Below, in pieces: positions 34,426 through 47,300 of a DNA stretch of 64,000 nucleotides (position 1 is the stretch's first letter; the number at the start of each line of letters is the position of its first letter). The position numbers and the translations under genes are program-made. A model generated the notes under the pieces. It made no database searches. It was not told the DNA's origin and saw only the letters and a program-made list of their open reading frames with translations. Source of the stretch: Pseudopithomyces maydicus. Lineage: Eukaryota; Ascomycota; Dothideomycetes; Pleosporales; Didymosphaeriaceae. The stretch lies in assembly GCA_026873275.1 (NCBI GenBank), contig JANTUC010000002.1, positions 2,418,001-2,482,000 of the forward strand. Reading direction: 5' to 3'.

Positions 34426-37400
34426 TCACATCTTCATATCCTCCGCAATCAGCTTGTATTCCTTCCTCTTCTTCCTCCACCTCGGATTCAGTTTGACCTT
34501 GGCAAGCCCTATCCACTTCGCTACAATTTGGAACACGTACTTCTCTCCCGTGTACGCAATCACGAAATTACCCAGCCCAAGCACCAGCAAGAAAACTCGG
34601 AATTCGACGCTCATATACGTGAGCTGCATCAAATCTTCAAGCCACTTGGCCGGGTCAAACAGCATGTAACACGTTATGATGAGCGCGAAAAGTATGGTGA
34701 CGACGAAGGGTAAGTTCTGGCTCATGGGTTGGCGGAAAGGTTTGCCAACTGAGAGTACGATGGCGGAGAGCGTGTACTGGAAGCAGGAAACCAGGAATAG
34801 CGCCGTGTTCTGCGAGTTGAGAGAATTGGAGTGGTCCTTGTCCACGATGGGCGGTTGGTACCATGGTTGCTTTTGGACGTATTCGAAAGCCAGGGCTTGT
34901 GTGAGGATGCAGAGGACGATCTGGCCAAGGAGAGGGGTTAGGACTTTCCTTGATACAAGACTAGCTGTTGGTCGTTTGCGGCTTAGTTGTGGGAAAGCAC
35001 CCGACCAGCCCATAAAGATTGCGATGGGCAAAATGAGCAGTAGGTCGATGAATAGGAATTGGAAGTCTCCTAGGTTGGACGCAGATGCGTAAAGGAAGCT
35101 GACGGACGTGAATTGGATGGCAGAGTATAAACTCATGTACTTGAAGCAGCTGAAAGAGGTGACGAGCGCGGCGCGGCCCTCCTTGATGACCTGTGGTACG
35201 CAAGAGATGTCGAAGACGCGGCTGGTAAAAGGCGCGGCAACGGAAGCTTCGGCTTCTGACAGGGAAATTCCTACGTCGGCTGCTTTGAGAGCGCCGCAAT
35301 CGTTCGCGCCGTCGCCACAGAAACCGGCACAGTAGTCGATGCTCTGAAGCTTCTCAACCAATTCGTGTTTTTCGTCGGGCGACATGCGGGCGAAAACTTG
35401 TCCACAGACAAGCATCTCACGCAAGACCTTCTCGGGGGCGAAGTCGATAATCCAGCGGAAAACATCGCCACTGACAGCCAAAGAATAGTTCCGAAGATTA
35501 GAAATGTCGTAGGGTAAAGACACGTCGACGTCAGCTGGTGGGGGGAGAGGCTTGAGGGTGTTTTCATCTAATTTGAACATGGGATCATCGACGCTTTCCC
35601 AACTCAGACTGGCGAGCGCAGTTCTGGAGTCGCCCTCAACGAAATGAGGAATGAAGCAATGTGCCGTTTTGTTGATGAGTCCACATTCACGAGCGACACT
35701 GATCGCCGTAAGGATGTTGTCTCCAGTGCACATAACTGTTCGGATATTAGCTCTCTCCAATTCTTCTATGACCGGAGTCGTGGTCGGCTTGAGTTTGTTT
35801 TCGAAGATGATGAAGCCTACGAACTCCAGGTCGCGCTCAGCCTCTTCTCGCTTCATTTTTTGCATTTTAAGCCAATTGACTTTAATTGACTTGGTAGCGC
35901 AAGCAATCACCCGAAAACCTAAATGCACAGAGTTAGTAAATATTGTTCTAGCTCTTTTCTCATCGGCGTCAAGTTTAGAAGCCCCGTTATGAGCTGTGGA
36001 ATGGCTAACAGAGATTTGTTACATACCTTTGTGTGTATAAAAAGACAGTAGATCTTCGTAGTCGGTAGGGAAACTGTCGGCACGGCATATATCCTTCATA
36101 CATTCAGGCGCACCTTTGACGTACACTTGACCCTGGAAGAGAGAAATATTAGCAAAATTTTAAAAGCCAAAACATCAAGTCCTCTTGTATTCCATAAAAC
36201 ACACATAGCCAATTGCGATCAGGATACCACATACCGTTTTAGAGCCAAACTGACGCACGATCACGCTTGCTCGTCTCAGCTGAGACACGAATTCGAAAGA
36301 TTTGAGCACACCCAGTTCAATCGGTTTCCTGTTTTCATCTTCTTCTTCGTCATCAATGTCATATTCGCGGCCTGGAGGTGGTCTGGCAACAGAAGGCCGG
36401 AGCTTGTCCTGGTCATCATCGCCGACACCGGCTCCTTGATCTCCTTCAGCAAAGCTCCACCCTGTAAAATTGAACATTTTAACGTCCAAGGGATCACCAA
36501 GAAGTTCTTCGTCGATAAGGCGCAATGAGTGGCAGGTGGCCATGGTATATAGTATGGCCTTATGTTTTTCGTAATCCACGGTAGGGTCGCGATCGTATCT
36601 GGAGCTTGGCAATACATCGACGCTCTCTGTGAGGATCTCACTGAATCTGTTGGCTGGTCGCTCAACTACCCGTACACCGAGCACGTCCAGGCCTTCCTCT
36701 GTCAAAGTCCCTGTCTTGTCAAAGCAGACAACATCGAGCTTTCTAAACATCGTCAGTATTCGTTATTGCCACACGATGGATTATACCAAGATTGACCAAG
36801 GGGCGTAGAAAGGGTAAACCCCCGGGGAGTTCGACGTTGTCTCCACCTTACTTAAATAGGGAGCGTAGAACTTACCCGCCTACATTCACTCGCTGAGGAC
36901 TGATACAGAATATTTGTTTCTGCTTGAGTCGAGACAAGGCGAAATTGGTACCAATAGTGAGCGTTGCAGGAAGCGCGGGCGGTACAACGATGGTAATCAG
37001 ATCGAGGGCGCGTACCACTATCAAGTGCCAAGCCAGGCCGAAGTGAATGAAATTGATGAAGGAAGCAACAAAGCCTATCATGGCGATACCGGCCATGACC
37101 GAGATGTATCGAAATGAGTCGCGGTAGAACTTGAATCCGGAAGGTTTGGGGAAGAGCATCGATCGTACAAGCGCGCCTTTAGTCGTATTGAAGCCGGTCC
37201 TTACCACCATGGCCAAAGCTGCAGCTTCTTCGTCGCTGTCATCTTCGTGAGGGCGTCGAGCACGGATGATCTTCGTTCCAGAGAAGAGCATGTGTCTTGC
37301 GACTTCCGGGTGTATTGTAGACGCACTGAGGTCAAGTAGATCTAATGCTTCTTCTGACATGGGGATCTTGGAGACAGGCACTGATTCGCCTGTGAGCATG

Positions 37401-38863
37401 CTCTCGTTGACGATGCAGTCTCCTGAAAGGAGGAGGCTGTCACAAGGCAGCTGTGTGAGCGAAGGGTCAGTGACTTCGTAGACATCGCCGGGCACTAATT
37501 CGGCCGAGTCGACGGTTCGCCAGAAGCCATTTCGCAGCACACGCACTTCGCATTCGAAGCGCGAAACTTCTCGCAACCTTCTCATTGTGGCCTTGGTTTC
37601 AACCACCGTTGCCGTGATGCTGACCACAGAGATGACAAAGATGCACGCTGCATAATAGTAATACTCATCGACGGACCACAGGAACAGACTGGCAATCTGA
37701 AATACGTAGAAAGGGTTGATGACCTCCTCCACGAGCAGTTGGCTAGTGGGCTTCTCGGCCAGATCGATGATGTTCTTGCCAAAGACGCGTTCACGATAGT
37801 CTCGTTCTTCGTTGTCGAGGCCTTCGCGGAGCGCCGAAACATTGGTCCATGCAGGGTCCTTCCACGTGTTAGCAAGTATGAATTTATCTTTGAGCGGATG
37901 ATAGCAGAAGCGGATATAGCGATAGTCGAGGCTTCGTAGCTGCTTGATGACAGGGTCGAACTCCTCGTCGTAGTCTCGGTGGCGGTGCTTTTCGGATTCA
38001 CCAAAGACAGTTGAAAGCGAGCGGTGGTAGTCTTGCTCCTGGACTTGCTGGACTGAAAACTCGTTCCATTGGTTCTCTATGACCAGCCATGAGCATTCTT
38101 TGAGCGGGGCAGGCCGTCCGACGAGGGCAACCTTCCACTTGGGCAGCCACTGGAGGATGAGCCATGCCAGGCCTAGGGTGAAAACGCAGAGGACGACGTA
38201 TACAGCAAAGCCAATGGATGACGTGTCGAAGCCAGCGACCACGATGGTCAGATCCTCGGTCAAGATGTAGATCTTTTGGTTGGTCCGCCCTCTCTGGCCA
38301 TCGCCCGACCCGGTGCTGGACACGGACGACTTGCGGCGAAGCAAGGGCCGGTCCTCTGAGCTTCGCCTGGAAAAGGTGGAGGACTTGCGGCGCCGCTGGG
38401 ATGGTGCAGGCGAGCCTCGGTTCTCCAGCTCGTCCAGCTCCTCGACCGTGTAGCCGTCGTATTCGATATCGCCGTACTCCTCGGCAATGGCCTCCTCCTC
38501 GATGTCATCCTCCGACTCGTGATCCTCGTCGTAAAAGGTAAAGCTCGTGGTGGAGTCGGCGCGGCGGCGACGGTGGGCAAACGAGGATATGCTCGTGGGA
38601 ACGCTCTCCGACATGGGGCCCGCAAACATCTTGATTGTAGTCGTCAGCTGGTGATGGGATGCGCGGGGCGCGTTGATGGGCTGAAGCTCTACCTCGTCCT
38701 GGGCCATCTCCACGTCCTCCATGAAGCTCGTCGCGCTGCGCCCGTGGTTAGCATCGCCGGCCACGCCAGCATGGAGCTGCGAAAAGCATTACTTGCTAAC
38801 GTGCGAGCCAGACCGGTACAGCGACCTCCTGCGCCGCCTCTCGGGGCTTCTGTTGCCGTCCAT
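34426..38863 (-). CDS. YPK9: P5B-type ATPase (Ypk9/ATP13A2 family)
   Basis: Five exons (38863-38793, 38735-36876, 36742-36235, 36132-36027, 35918-34426) encode 1345 residues. Exon 1 gives MDGNRSPERRRRRSLYRSGS and joins through a 57-nt intron to ATSFMEDVEMAQDEVELQ; without that intron the frame is closed by a TAA. Hallmarks: LTGES actuator loop, PPALPATLTIGTNFALSRLK in M4 (PPALP marks P5B, whereas P5A has PPELP), phosphorylation motif CFDKTGTLTE with Asp652, KGAPE in the nucleotide domain, and GDGANDCGALKAADVGISLSEAEASVAAPF. The acidic, Ser-rich N-terminus precedes the P5B-specific membrane-associated segment. Human ATP13A2 is a lysosomal polyamine exporter and yeast Ypk9 is vacuolar; the same role here is inferred. 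All catalytic residues are intact. Confidence 0.95.
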
Positions 38864-39145
38864 GGTGTCGGATGGCGTGTTCGCTACAACGTCAGGGCAT
38901 GTCAGGGCACCTCAGGGCATTTCAGGGCATGTCGGATGCGAGGAAAAGTGCTGGTACCTGCGTTTCCCTCGGCGTCTGTGCATGCGATGACGCTGTTCCC
39001 TGATACGCATCGCTCGCTTATCTGCCGTGAGCCTAGCAGGCCGGGTGCACCATTCACACTGTCGGACGGGTGCATGGCAGGCCGTACATTATTGTCCACG
39101 GGCAGACTGCACGCTGGGCAAAGAGCAGACCATCATCATCATAAG

Positions 39146-39179
<34 letters not shown>

Positions 39180-39523
39180 GTCATCATAATCATCAGCGTT
39201 ACATTCGACAATCAGTCGCGCTTAATCATAGGTCGTCTAAGCTACATGAGCCTGTCTCGTCGTTGCTCGTATTCGCGTTGTCGTCGTCCCCTCCTCCTTG
39301 CCCACTGGAACATATCAATGTAGGAATGGGAAATATGTGCAGAGAATGCAATGCCTCCCTCACGCATGCAAGCACTCATAAAGAAAAATCCACCCAAACG
39401 CCCTTCGCTCAATTCCAAGCGCCAAGCCCGTTCGCTCTGAAACGGAAGAATACTGCAGGAAAAAAAAGGTGAAATCAACGCAAGCCAACGACTGCGACAT
39501 GATCCAAGGGCTAGATCGACCCC
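38864..39523. other. Intergenic with 10-bp and CAT repeats
   Basis: Upstream of the P5B ATPase gene and downstream of SIS1. Contains four 10-bp units of the form NTCAGGGCAT at 38891-38930 and an interrupted (CAT)n microsatellite at 39131-39195. Long plus-strand frames here encode poly-His or poly-Ile from the microsatellite and are not genes. Confidence 0.65.
39131..39195. repeat. Interrupted (CAT)n microsatellite
   Basis: About 20 CAT units with single-base interruptions (AAGAAT, CGT, AAT). Confidence 0.9.
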
Positions 39524-40887
39524 TCACAGGATTTGCTTCAGTTGGTCCTTTTGTTGTGCCGTGAGTGACTTTGGGAATTTGATCCGCACGCCGATCACGA
39601 AGTCACCACGCTCGTTGGGCTTCTTACTCTTCGGCATGCCAAGACTGGGGAAGCGTTCCGTGAAGTCAGGTCCTGTTGGGCCACCGCTGCGGACTGGGAC
39701 TTGTTTTCCGTCAATCGTCTGTACGGTTCTTTGCCAGCCCGTCAGTGCTTCCTTGAGATCCAGCTCGATCATGTGCTTGATGTCGTCGCCTTCACGAGTG
39801 AAAAGCGGGTGTGGTTTCTATGCCTTGTTAGCGTCTTCTCATCCATCAGCAAACAACAAACATACCTCTGACACGATGAAGTGCAGGTCCTGCGTGCCGC
39901 CTTCTACCTGATCGCCAACGTCCGAGAATTTGATCTTACTCCCGGCCTTCAAGCCCTTCTTGATTGGCACCTCCAGGATTCGGTCCTGCGTACTCTGCTT
40001 GCCGGTCGCCTGGTCGTACGTCTTACGCTTGATCTTCATCTTCTTCGTCGTTCCGTTGAACAATTCCTCGAGCGAAACTGGCAATGGCTTCTCCACCACT
40101 GTGATCTCGGGTGCTGGTGCTCTCCTTCCACCTTCAAATCTCGAACTGCCAGGTGGACCCCTCCTCTTAGAATTGCCACCTAGACCACCGAACCCGCCAG
40201 GTGTCCCTCCCATGCCAAAACCGCCAAAACCGCCATCGTCGTCTTCAAACAAGCCTCCTCCTTGTCCACGCATGAATTCGGCGAAGATGTTTTCGGCATT
40301 GGAAAAGTGGAATCCACCGGCACCGCCTCCGCCGCCAGTATTGAAGTGGAATGTTCGCGTGCCACCAGGCATGCCGCCCTGCGCTGTGAAGGGGAAGCCG
40401 CCGCCGCCCGCTTCGAATGGGCTGCCGCCATCGAAGCCGGCACCGCTCTCTGGTGGTGGGGCGCCACCCCGCAGGAGGAACTCGAGACCGAACTGGTCAT
40501 ACGTCTTGCGCTTTTCGGGGTCGGAGAGGATCTCGTAGGCCTGGGAAACTTCTGGTTTTGACATTAGTTTGAGCTTTTGTGGCCGGGAAGCGCGGGCATG
40601 AGGCACATCTTCTCACCTTTGAATTTCTCGGCAGCCGACGGATTGTCTTTGTTCTTGTCGGGGTGCCACTTCAGCGCTGCCTTGCGATATGCTTTTTTCA
40701 CCTCATCCTGCGTTGCGGAAGGTTGTATGCCTGTGCTCGCAAGTTAGCACGCTATCTGTCATGTCATGTGTGCTGCATGTGTTCAAAGAAGGGCTTGGGA
40801 AGCTGCTGCAGGGCGCAGAGAACAGGCGAGGGGCAGCGTGCGGGCACACCTACCTAACGAGTCGTAAAGCTTGGTCTCTTTGACCAT
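39524..40887 (-). CDS. SIS1: Class B Hsp40 co-chaperone (Sis1-type DnaJ)
   Basis: Stimulates Hsp70 ATPase activity and delivers substrates. Exons 40887-40854, 40730-40617, 40551-39866, 39817-39524 give 375 residues. The J-domain starts MVKETKLYDSLGIQPSATQD and carries the HPD motif at residues 34-36 (KWHPDKNK). A long Gly/Phe-rich region follows (GGFHFSNAENIFAEFMRGQG, FGGFGMGGTPGGFGGLGG). There is no CxxCxGxG zinc domain, which separates it from class A (Ydj1). Two C-terminal beta domains follow (LPVSLEELFNGTTKKMKIKR; GDFVIGVRIKFPKSLT). No signal peptide or CaaX box, so it is cytosolic/nuclear. Length matches Sis1/Psi1 proteins. Confidence 0.95.
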
Positions 40888-41527
40888 GGCGATTTCTGTG
40901 CAGAAGGTGTCAAGTGATGTGTACCGTTCTCGTGTCTGAAGGCTCGGCTTGGAGCGGTGCGGAAGGTTACGGTGTGCTTTATTACTTGCATTCAGATCTC
41001 CCCACCGTTTGGGCGGTCAATGCGTCCGCCTTCCGACGTCAGAGCTAGCCTCGTGCGTGGGAGAAGCTTCGAGAACCTTCAGTCACGAGCACTGGCAACA
41101 GTATTCACTCACTCAATTATCAAGATCTTCATGAATTGATACTATTGGATTCGTCGAATCTGCCGGTTTCACGTTCCAGAATCTACATCAAGCTTCGTTC
41201 GGTGAGACGGCAGTCCTACCTCGCCCTCCGTAACATGCCCACACCCCTGCTATCGACGAACCGAAATGCTCCGAACTCCATTACCCAAAAACGCCGTTGT
41301 CGACAAGCTGTCGTATGCTACAAAGCAGTAAAATCGAGGTATCTTGACAACTGTACATGCGCTTGCAGAGTCGCAAAGTCGCGTCTGCGAGAGTTCGAAT
41401 TCCGCAGCACCTTGGGATAGGTTATACATGGTCCGAAAACTTTTGTCCCGTACTGTAGCCTCGCAATGGCCAAGCAGATTGCGCACTCCCCCAGTCAAAC
41501 AGATTGGACGTCAGTGTATCCAACCGT
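40888..41527. other. SIS1 upstream region
   Basis: 640 bp between two minus-strand genes, holding the SIS1 promoter and the CBF5 3' UTR. Segments such as CGAGAACCTTC at about 41070-41080 resemble heat-shock elements (NGAAN/NTTCN), but with only two clear units I do not call one. No gene supported. Confidence 0.45.
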
Positions 41528-43216
41528 TTAGTCAGAATCTTCAGATTCATCGCCGCCCTTGGATTTTCTCTTGGCCTTCTCAGCCTTCTTCTTCTCCTTC
41601 TCTTCCTTCTTCGCCTTCTTTGCAGCCTTGCGCGCGGCCTTGTCTTCGACAGACTCGTCCTCGTCACGGCTCTTGCGCTTCTTGTTCTTGGTGGCCTCAG
41701 CACCCGCGTCTGCCTCCTCGACAGGGTCCAGTCCGGTCGGAGGAACAGAAGGAGCTGCGAGGACATCATCGGCAGATGTGGTCTCAGCCATTGTAACATC
41801 AGCCGATCCTTGGTTGTTCTGGTCATAATCCTTATAGTTGGAAGTCCATTGCGCAGGGGTCTTCTCATTGGTGCGACCAAATTTCTGAGAATGGTTAGTC
41901 ATCATCATGATGGTGGTGATGGGACATTAACTCACGTCGAGAGTGCCGTTCTCCTTCATCTTCTTCTTCTCGGTTGCGACGGGACCCATGCCCCATCGTC
42001 GCGGGTACAGATCACGCTCCATAATGACACGCTTGATGCGCGCGACAACACCGTGGTCGCAGGAGGACATCTCGACGGCGGACATCTGTGCGTATGCAAG
42101 CGCGATAGCCTCGCCCTTGGTGGTCATAAGAACAACTTCCTCGTGGAGCTCAATTCCCTTTTCTGTCATCTTGTCAATACAATTCATATGTACTCGATAG
42201 AATAGACGTACCGAATCGAAGAAGGCCGGGAATCATGAGCTTGGCTCCGTAGCAGATGGCGTTGACTGAGCTATCCTTGATGACAATGCGCTTGTAGCTT
42301 GTCAAGAGCGTCTCGAGTGGGGAGATAACGTGGCGCAAATATTCTTCATCGCGGTTGTTGTCTTGCATCCACTGCGCATCCATGACATCGTGCAGCGTGA
42401 CCATATCCTTGGATTCGTCCATAGCTCCACTCCGCACGCGACGCAGCTCCTGCATGTGCGCGCCAACACCAAGAAGTAGACCCAGATGCACGCATAGCGT
42501 TCGGATGTAGGTTCCCGCCTCGCAGCTCACCCAGAAAACACCCAACTGCCTCTCGTTGTCGAACTCGTACAATTTGCTCTCGTGGATGGTTCGGATACGG
42601 AGCTGGCGCTTGACGGCAGAAATGAGCGGTGGGCGCTGGAAGAGGGCACCAGTGAGGGTCTCCAAGGCGCGGGCAAACTGGGCCTCGCCACCTGGAAGCT
42701 TGTCGTGCAGACGGATGACACAAACGTACTCCTTTCCGGCACCCTGCTGAGACTTGACGAGACGGGTCGCGCGATCAATGCAGACGATGAGGCAGCCAGT
42801 GACCTTGGGGTCAAGAGTGCCGCTGTGGCCAGTCTTCTCAACCCTAAATTGTTGTTAGCCAGTGGACGAAGATCACAGTAGTGACTGGAATACCTCAATA
42901 TCCGCTTGATCCAAGCAACAACTTCGTGGCTGGAGGGGTTCGACGGCTTGTCCAGGTTGATCACACCGGAGCTGACATATTGCTTGAGGTCGCGAGCATG
43001 CGGCGAGCATCCTGCAGGGATGGGTGTAAAGTGCGCAGTCCGGATGAGCACTGGGCCGTGTTAGTGAAGTTACTTGAAGCTGTGCTATAAGCTGCGCTGC
43101 GTACGGTCGCTGTAATTTTTGAGCAGCAGCGGCCAGTCGCTGGTGTCAATGGGCGCAGCAGCCGCCTCCGGCTTGATGCTGTAGTCGGGTGCAGAACCGG
43201 ATTTAACGAGCGCCAT
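41528..43216 (-). CDS. CBF5: H/ACA snoRNP pseudouridine synthase Cbf5 (dyskerin)
   Basis: Catalytic subunit of H/ACA snoRNPs that pseudouridylates rRNA and snRNA in the nucleolus. Exons 43216-43105, 43050-42894, 42843-42212, 42162-41936, 41884-41528 encode 494 residues. It starts MALVKSGSAPDYSIKPEAAA. The TruB core has GVINLDKPSNPSSHEVVAWI, catalytic motif HSGTLDPKVTGCL with Asp101, RPPLISAVKRQLRIRTIHES and GTYIRTLCVHLGLLLGVGAH. The PUA domain follows (FEKGIELHEEVVLMTTKGEA). The C-terminus is a Lys/Glu-rich tail (KKAKKEEKEKKKAEKAKRKS) typical of the nucleolar localisation tail. The last-but-one intron (42211-42163) is needed to form the PUA junction LRFEKGIEL. The protein is complete and of standard length. 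Confidence 0.96.
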
Positions 43217-43781
43217 CTTTTCGGTTTAAGGAAGTCGTCGTTGGCACAATGGTCGGTAGCTCCCAGGTGCAGTCGCGATGGAGAATCGAATATTTTCTTA
43301 GCGCCCTAAAGCCGGAAGGAACATCTTTGTTGCGGTGCCAGCACGCCAAGCCGCCAAAACCACCCACCCGCCAAAGCCACCCACCAGAGCCACCCACCAG
43401 AGCCACTCTCCGAAACCACCACCCACGGTATTCCATCTATCCAACACCAGAACAACACGCAAGTATACCTCAAATACAAATACATGTTGCAGGAACACGT
43501 GCATCACGAACGCCCCGGTGCCATGGTGCATCAGCTTGGTACCCATCGCACTCACACATGTGCATGCACGCGCCACGCCATCGTCCACAAGCGGGAACGG
43601 TGATGCTTTTAATCCTATAATACATAGACTATCTTCAATCAAGGTCGTGAACACGTTATCATCATTGGTCATCCATGCTGCGCTGGGAGCTCCCAACGCT
43701 GCCGTCATTACCCCCACCGCCACCATCACGTCCAGCTGTAGAACTGAACACTTTGGGAACCTCCCTCAGTCACAACCACCG
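43217..43781. other. CBF5 upstream region with degenerate CCACC repeats
   Basis: Contains the CBF5 promoter and, at about 43348-43427, degenerate repeats of the type CCACCAGAGCCAC and related units. No gene supported on either strand. Confidence 0.55.
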
Positions 43782-44354
43782 CTAGCAAGGTGTCGATTCC
43801 GCACTAACACGGAAAGCAAGCTCGCTGCCACCAACGCTGTACTCTGCTGTTCTTCCAGCGCGACTGTCACATGGTCAGCACCTTGACATCCATCCACTCC
43901 GATACAGTACGAACGTACCATTGATCCGAAGTAGGCGAGCAGCACGTGTCACGAACCTGCTCGAGGCCCTTTGCGTGCGCTTTGTGGTTCACAAGCTCCT
44001 CTTTCGTGCCGTTGGGGTTCGTGTTGAAAATACAAATCTTCAAGAATCATCAGCAATGACCCGAAATGGTTCCAAGGTTCTGCCACTTACCCTTGTGCTA
44101 CCCAGCACCCACGTGTACCAGCCATTCGCACCGATTTCATCATTTACGTCCGGACTTGTCGTGAGAAACCAATTTCGCAACGACTCGAGGTCCGTCTTTG
44201 TGTATGGCAAAATCAAGCCTTGGACGCAAGTGGGTTGTTGCAGTTGCTGCCGTGTGTTGAGGATTGTAAGCACACCGCCCTGGGATTGAACCGGCGTTGC
44301 AGCAGCGAAGCTCGCTGCTGCCAAGACGGTTGTGCAGACTGACGTAAAGAGCAT
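43782..44354 (-). CDS. Small secreted cysteine-rich protein (effector candidate)
   Basis: Exons 44354-44091, 44037-43919 and 43863-43782 encode 154 residues. Both introns have good signals (GTAAGT donor; GTACGT donor with GCTGAC branch point) and the phases match. The N-terminus MLFTSVCTTVLAAASFAAAT is a clear signal peptide with a likely cleavage after AAA or ATP. The mature part, about 134 residues, has six cysteines (PTCVQG, RICIFN, DTCCSP, DQCRAG, and the final STPC). One N-glycosylation site is possible (NGT). No domain recognised. Size, secretion signal and cysteine content are those of fungal effector-like or antimicrobial secreted proteins, but this is inference. It sits beside a 3.2-kb gene-poor stretch. 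Confidence 0.78.
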
Positions 44355-47300
44355 GATGAAGATGTCTAACGATTATAGAAGAGTGGGATGGATGATGCGT
44401 GCTCTGGAGGTTTAAGGGTCGTTTAACAAGAAGGTGGTTGCTTTGTCACTGTGTCAAGCAAGGGCGTAGCTGCTCCAAGATGGAGGGCAACGCCTTCCTA
44501 TATAGAGTTCCAGGGCACACGATACCAGTTCTGTACCCCCAGTTTCCGCGGCTCAATGATTCCTGCGATGACCTAAAAAGTGGCTCTGTTAGTCAGGAAC
44601 AACGCTCAGAACAGGTGTGAGCCTCACAGATGTGCGGCCGCATGACGCTTGTTCGTTCGCGAATCCATCCCAATGACGTTGCCTGGCGCTGTCATGGAGT
44701 GGTACCGCCACACCCTAGTCTGCTTATAACTGGGGCAATTGGGGACTAGGATCTAGGGTTGGTATGGAGGGTTGCCACGTTGGGCACAGGATCGTCAGTT
44801 GGAGCGCAACATCGGGTAAATCGTTTGATATATTGCAGCAAATGCCTGCCTATTTGTGACATTCAATCACAGGGAGGCTGCAGCAAGTTCTACAGACTTT
44901 TGTCAGTGTCACTTGACCATGATGTATTACACCAGTCTAGCGCATTGGAAATTCTAAGAGCTTTTTGTCGTACGGGCCGACAACCGATAGGTACCCCCAG
45001 GCACGGTAAAAAGAACTTGCTGATCGTGTACTGGAAGAATGTCTGGGGGCACAAGCCACCTGTCAAACAACTCTGTCAGTATTGTGTACAAAATTGTGGC
45101 CGAGAAAACACGCGTCCTCCCGATGACATGCAGCATGCATACCTATGACTTGCCGAATCCTAGTTTGCTCAATCTATGGATTTTTCGGTTGCACACATAA
45201 CGGTAACTTCGTTAAATGTTAACTGAAGAGGCTTCTCGAGTACCGTTAGCGAAGGTTTGAAGTCAGAGCTAATTTGCCTACGCTTATTGGATGGTGGTTC
45301 CGGCCGCTTTGGCCAAGAATATTGACCGTCGCACTTGCACCCAGTCCAGCAAGATTGTGATTCGGGATATGGTCTAATCATAATGTTGATTCAGTCAGTT
45401 GTTGGAAAACCTTGTGCACACCATTTGTTTCGCTCGATGTATCCTGTTGACCGCCACGTCCACTCATCTTCCACCGTGCTGTTGGCATGCGAACCCCACA
45501 TAAATGATTTTATCTGTTACTGAGTGCCGTCCATAGTTAGAGCACGCATCGACGGCGTGTATGTGATATGTACAACCGCATACCGGGAACTTCTCAACGA
45601 CCCGGAGGCACATCTAGTCCAGCTGCAGTAACAACAATCGCTAGAGAATTGGTTGGTGTGATAGACCGACCGAGACCGCTGCGATTTAGGGCTGATGTTT
45701 CTCGACGACGATGATGATTTGATAATATGTAACTTAGAAAGGCTGAGGTTTTTGTGGATTGTCGAGGGGGCGCATTATAAGTGATGTAAAGGTCTGCCAT
45801 AGCCCGAAGAACCCGTAATTCGGGGCATGTCAGACAAGGAGGCATAGTTCAAAATCACCATCAGATTGGGGCGACGATTTGGTCGAGGCAGCTGTTGTCG
45901 CGAGGATTGATGCGACTATTAGGCCGTTCATCCCATATGAACCGCAGGGGCAACGACCACGGCCATTGGTTGCTTCTCGAATGGATAGTGGCTGTAGGGG
46001 CACGCAACGGGTCTCGCACCACGCGATATCGCGCGAAGCGAAAAAGAGGCCTCACTAGATCCTTCGGTACAAACTTCAATGTGTGGGTCAGGCAACCGTG
46101 TGGCAGTGTGATCGTGGTGATGCTATGATTTGTGGCATGAATGAATGTAATGGCCCCAAATTAAATAAGGTCGGCAAGGGTTCGAAAGCTGTGAACCAGT
46201 ACTTCCAAAGTCGCAGGTGGCTTGTCAGCGAGGTGAGTACCGAGTGCTGGCCCATCAAGTGATAATGCTAACGTTCGGCTTCGGTCAGACCAACATGGCG
46301 GCGCCATAGCGCGAGATTCTCACGCGCTAGATACGAATGAAAGTATTATGAAACAGCTGAAGTAAGAAAGGAGGTCTTTCTAATGCGATTGGTGATGTAA
46401 AAGTCAGTGCGAGGGACGATATTGACGTTGAAGGCAGCGAACTCGGCCCCACTTTTTCAGCCCTAGGCCAGCAGCACCTTCAGCTCGCCCACGCTATGCC
46501 AGCATCCTAGATTCCCATTCCCCACGCTCGTTGCCAAGCTGTTCTCAAAAGATACTAGTCGAAGCATTCATCCATGTTCGCTGTTCACGCAATCCTTTGA
46601 AATCAAATGTCTGTCCAATAGCGTCTGGTTACACCAGTCTCACTCTTTCCATCAACATAAGGACACGATAATGAATGTCTATACGAAAGCGGTCGGCCCA
46701 TCTTCCGCAAGCCTTTACATGCATGTGTGTTTAATTCTTAAATCACTGCATCTGTTGATTTGATATACCACTCTGTGTTCCTCGTGCCTGCTTAGTACTA
46801 ATACTTTGGTACCTACATACTCCACATAATTTATAGGTTTACCTCACTTGGGGCAGTCTAAACCCCTGCAGACGTAAGATTATGGCTAGCTTGTAAAAAC
46901 TTGGGTAAATCGTCATCGATATTTTAAAACATAAAATAAAGTCCCAGCAAAGCCTACATCTACTGGCAATATTGGTCTACCGTCATTTTATTGTATTGAC
47001 TCATTTCAATGTCTGTGATTAACCTGACCGAATCATATTGACAAAAGCCAGTGAAAAATACAACGTAATGAATTCATCAAAAAGTGTGTACCACGCAATG
47101 CACAGATCATGAATAGGACGAGGAAAATGATGAGAGGGTGGAGGAGAGTTATCATATTGTAAGTTTGCTTCATCATAATCAGACAATACACCGAAATATT
47201 TAGACATCTGAGATACATCTAGTCACGAGTAGACTATCCCGAGTATGCAGTAGGTCACCCAATTTCGACTGGGAACAGCTACACACATCTCTCACTTTAA

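Noticed and set aside
38519..39472. 317-codon plus-strand frame with poly-His
   Set aside because: Crosses the antisense of the P5B ATPase start and the (CAT)n microsatellite; no domain.
41391..41415. TTCGAATTCC resembling a tRNA B-box
   Set aside because: The flanking stem would enclose a 12-nt loop instead of 7, and no A-box or acceptor stem fits.
45594..46079. Two short adjacent minus-strand frames (83 and 72 codons)
   Set aside because: No common product could be formed by a plausible intron, and no motif was found.
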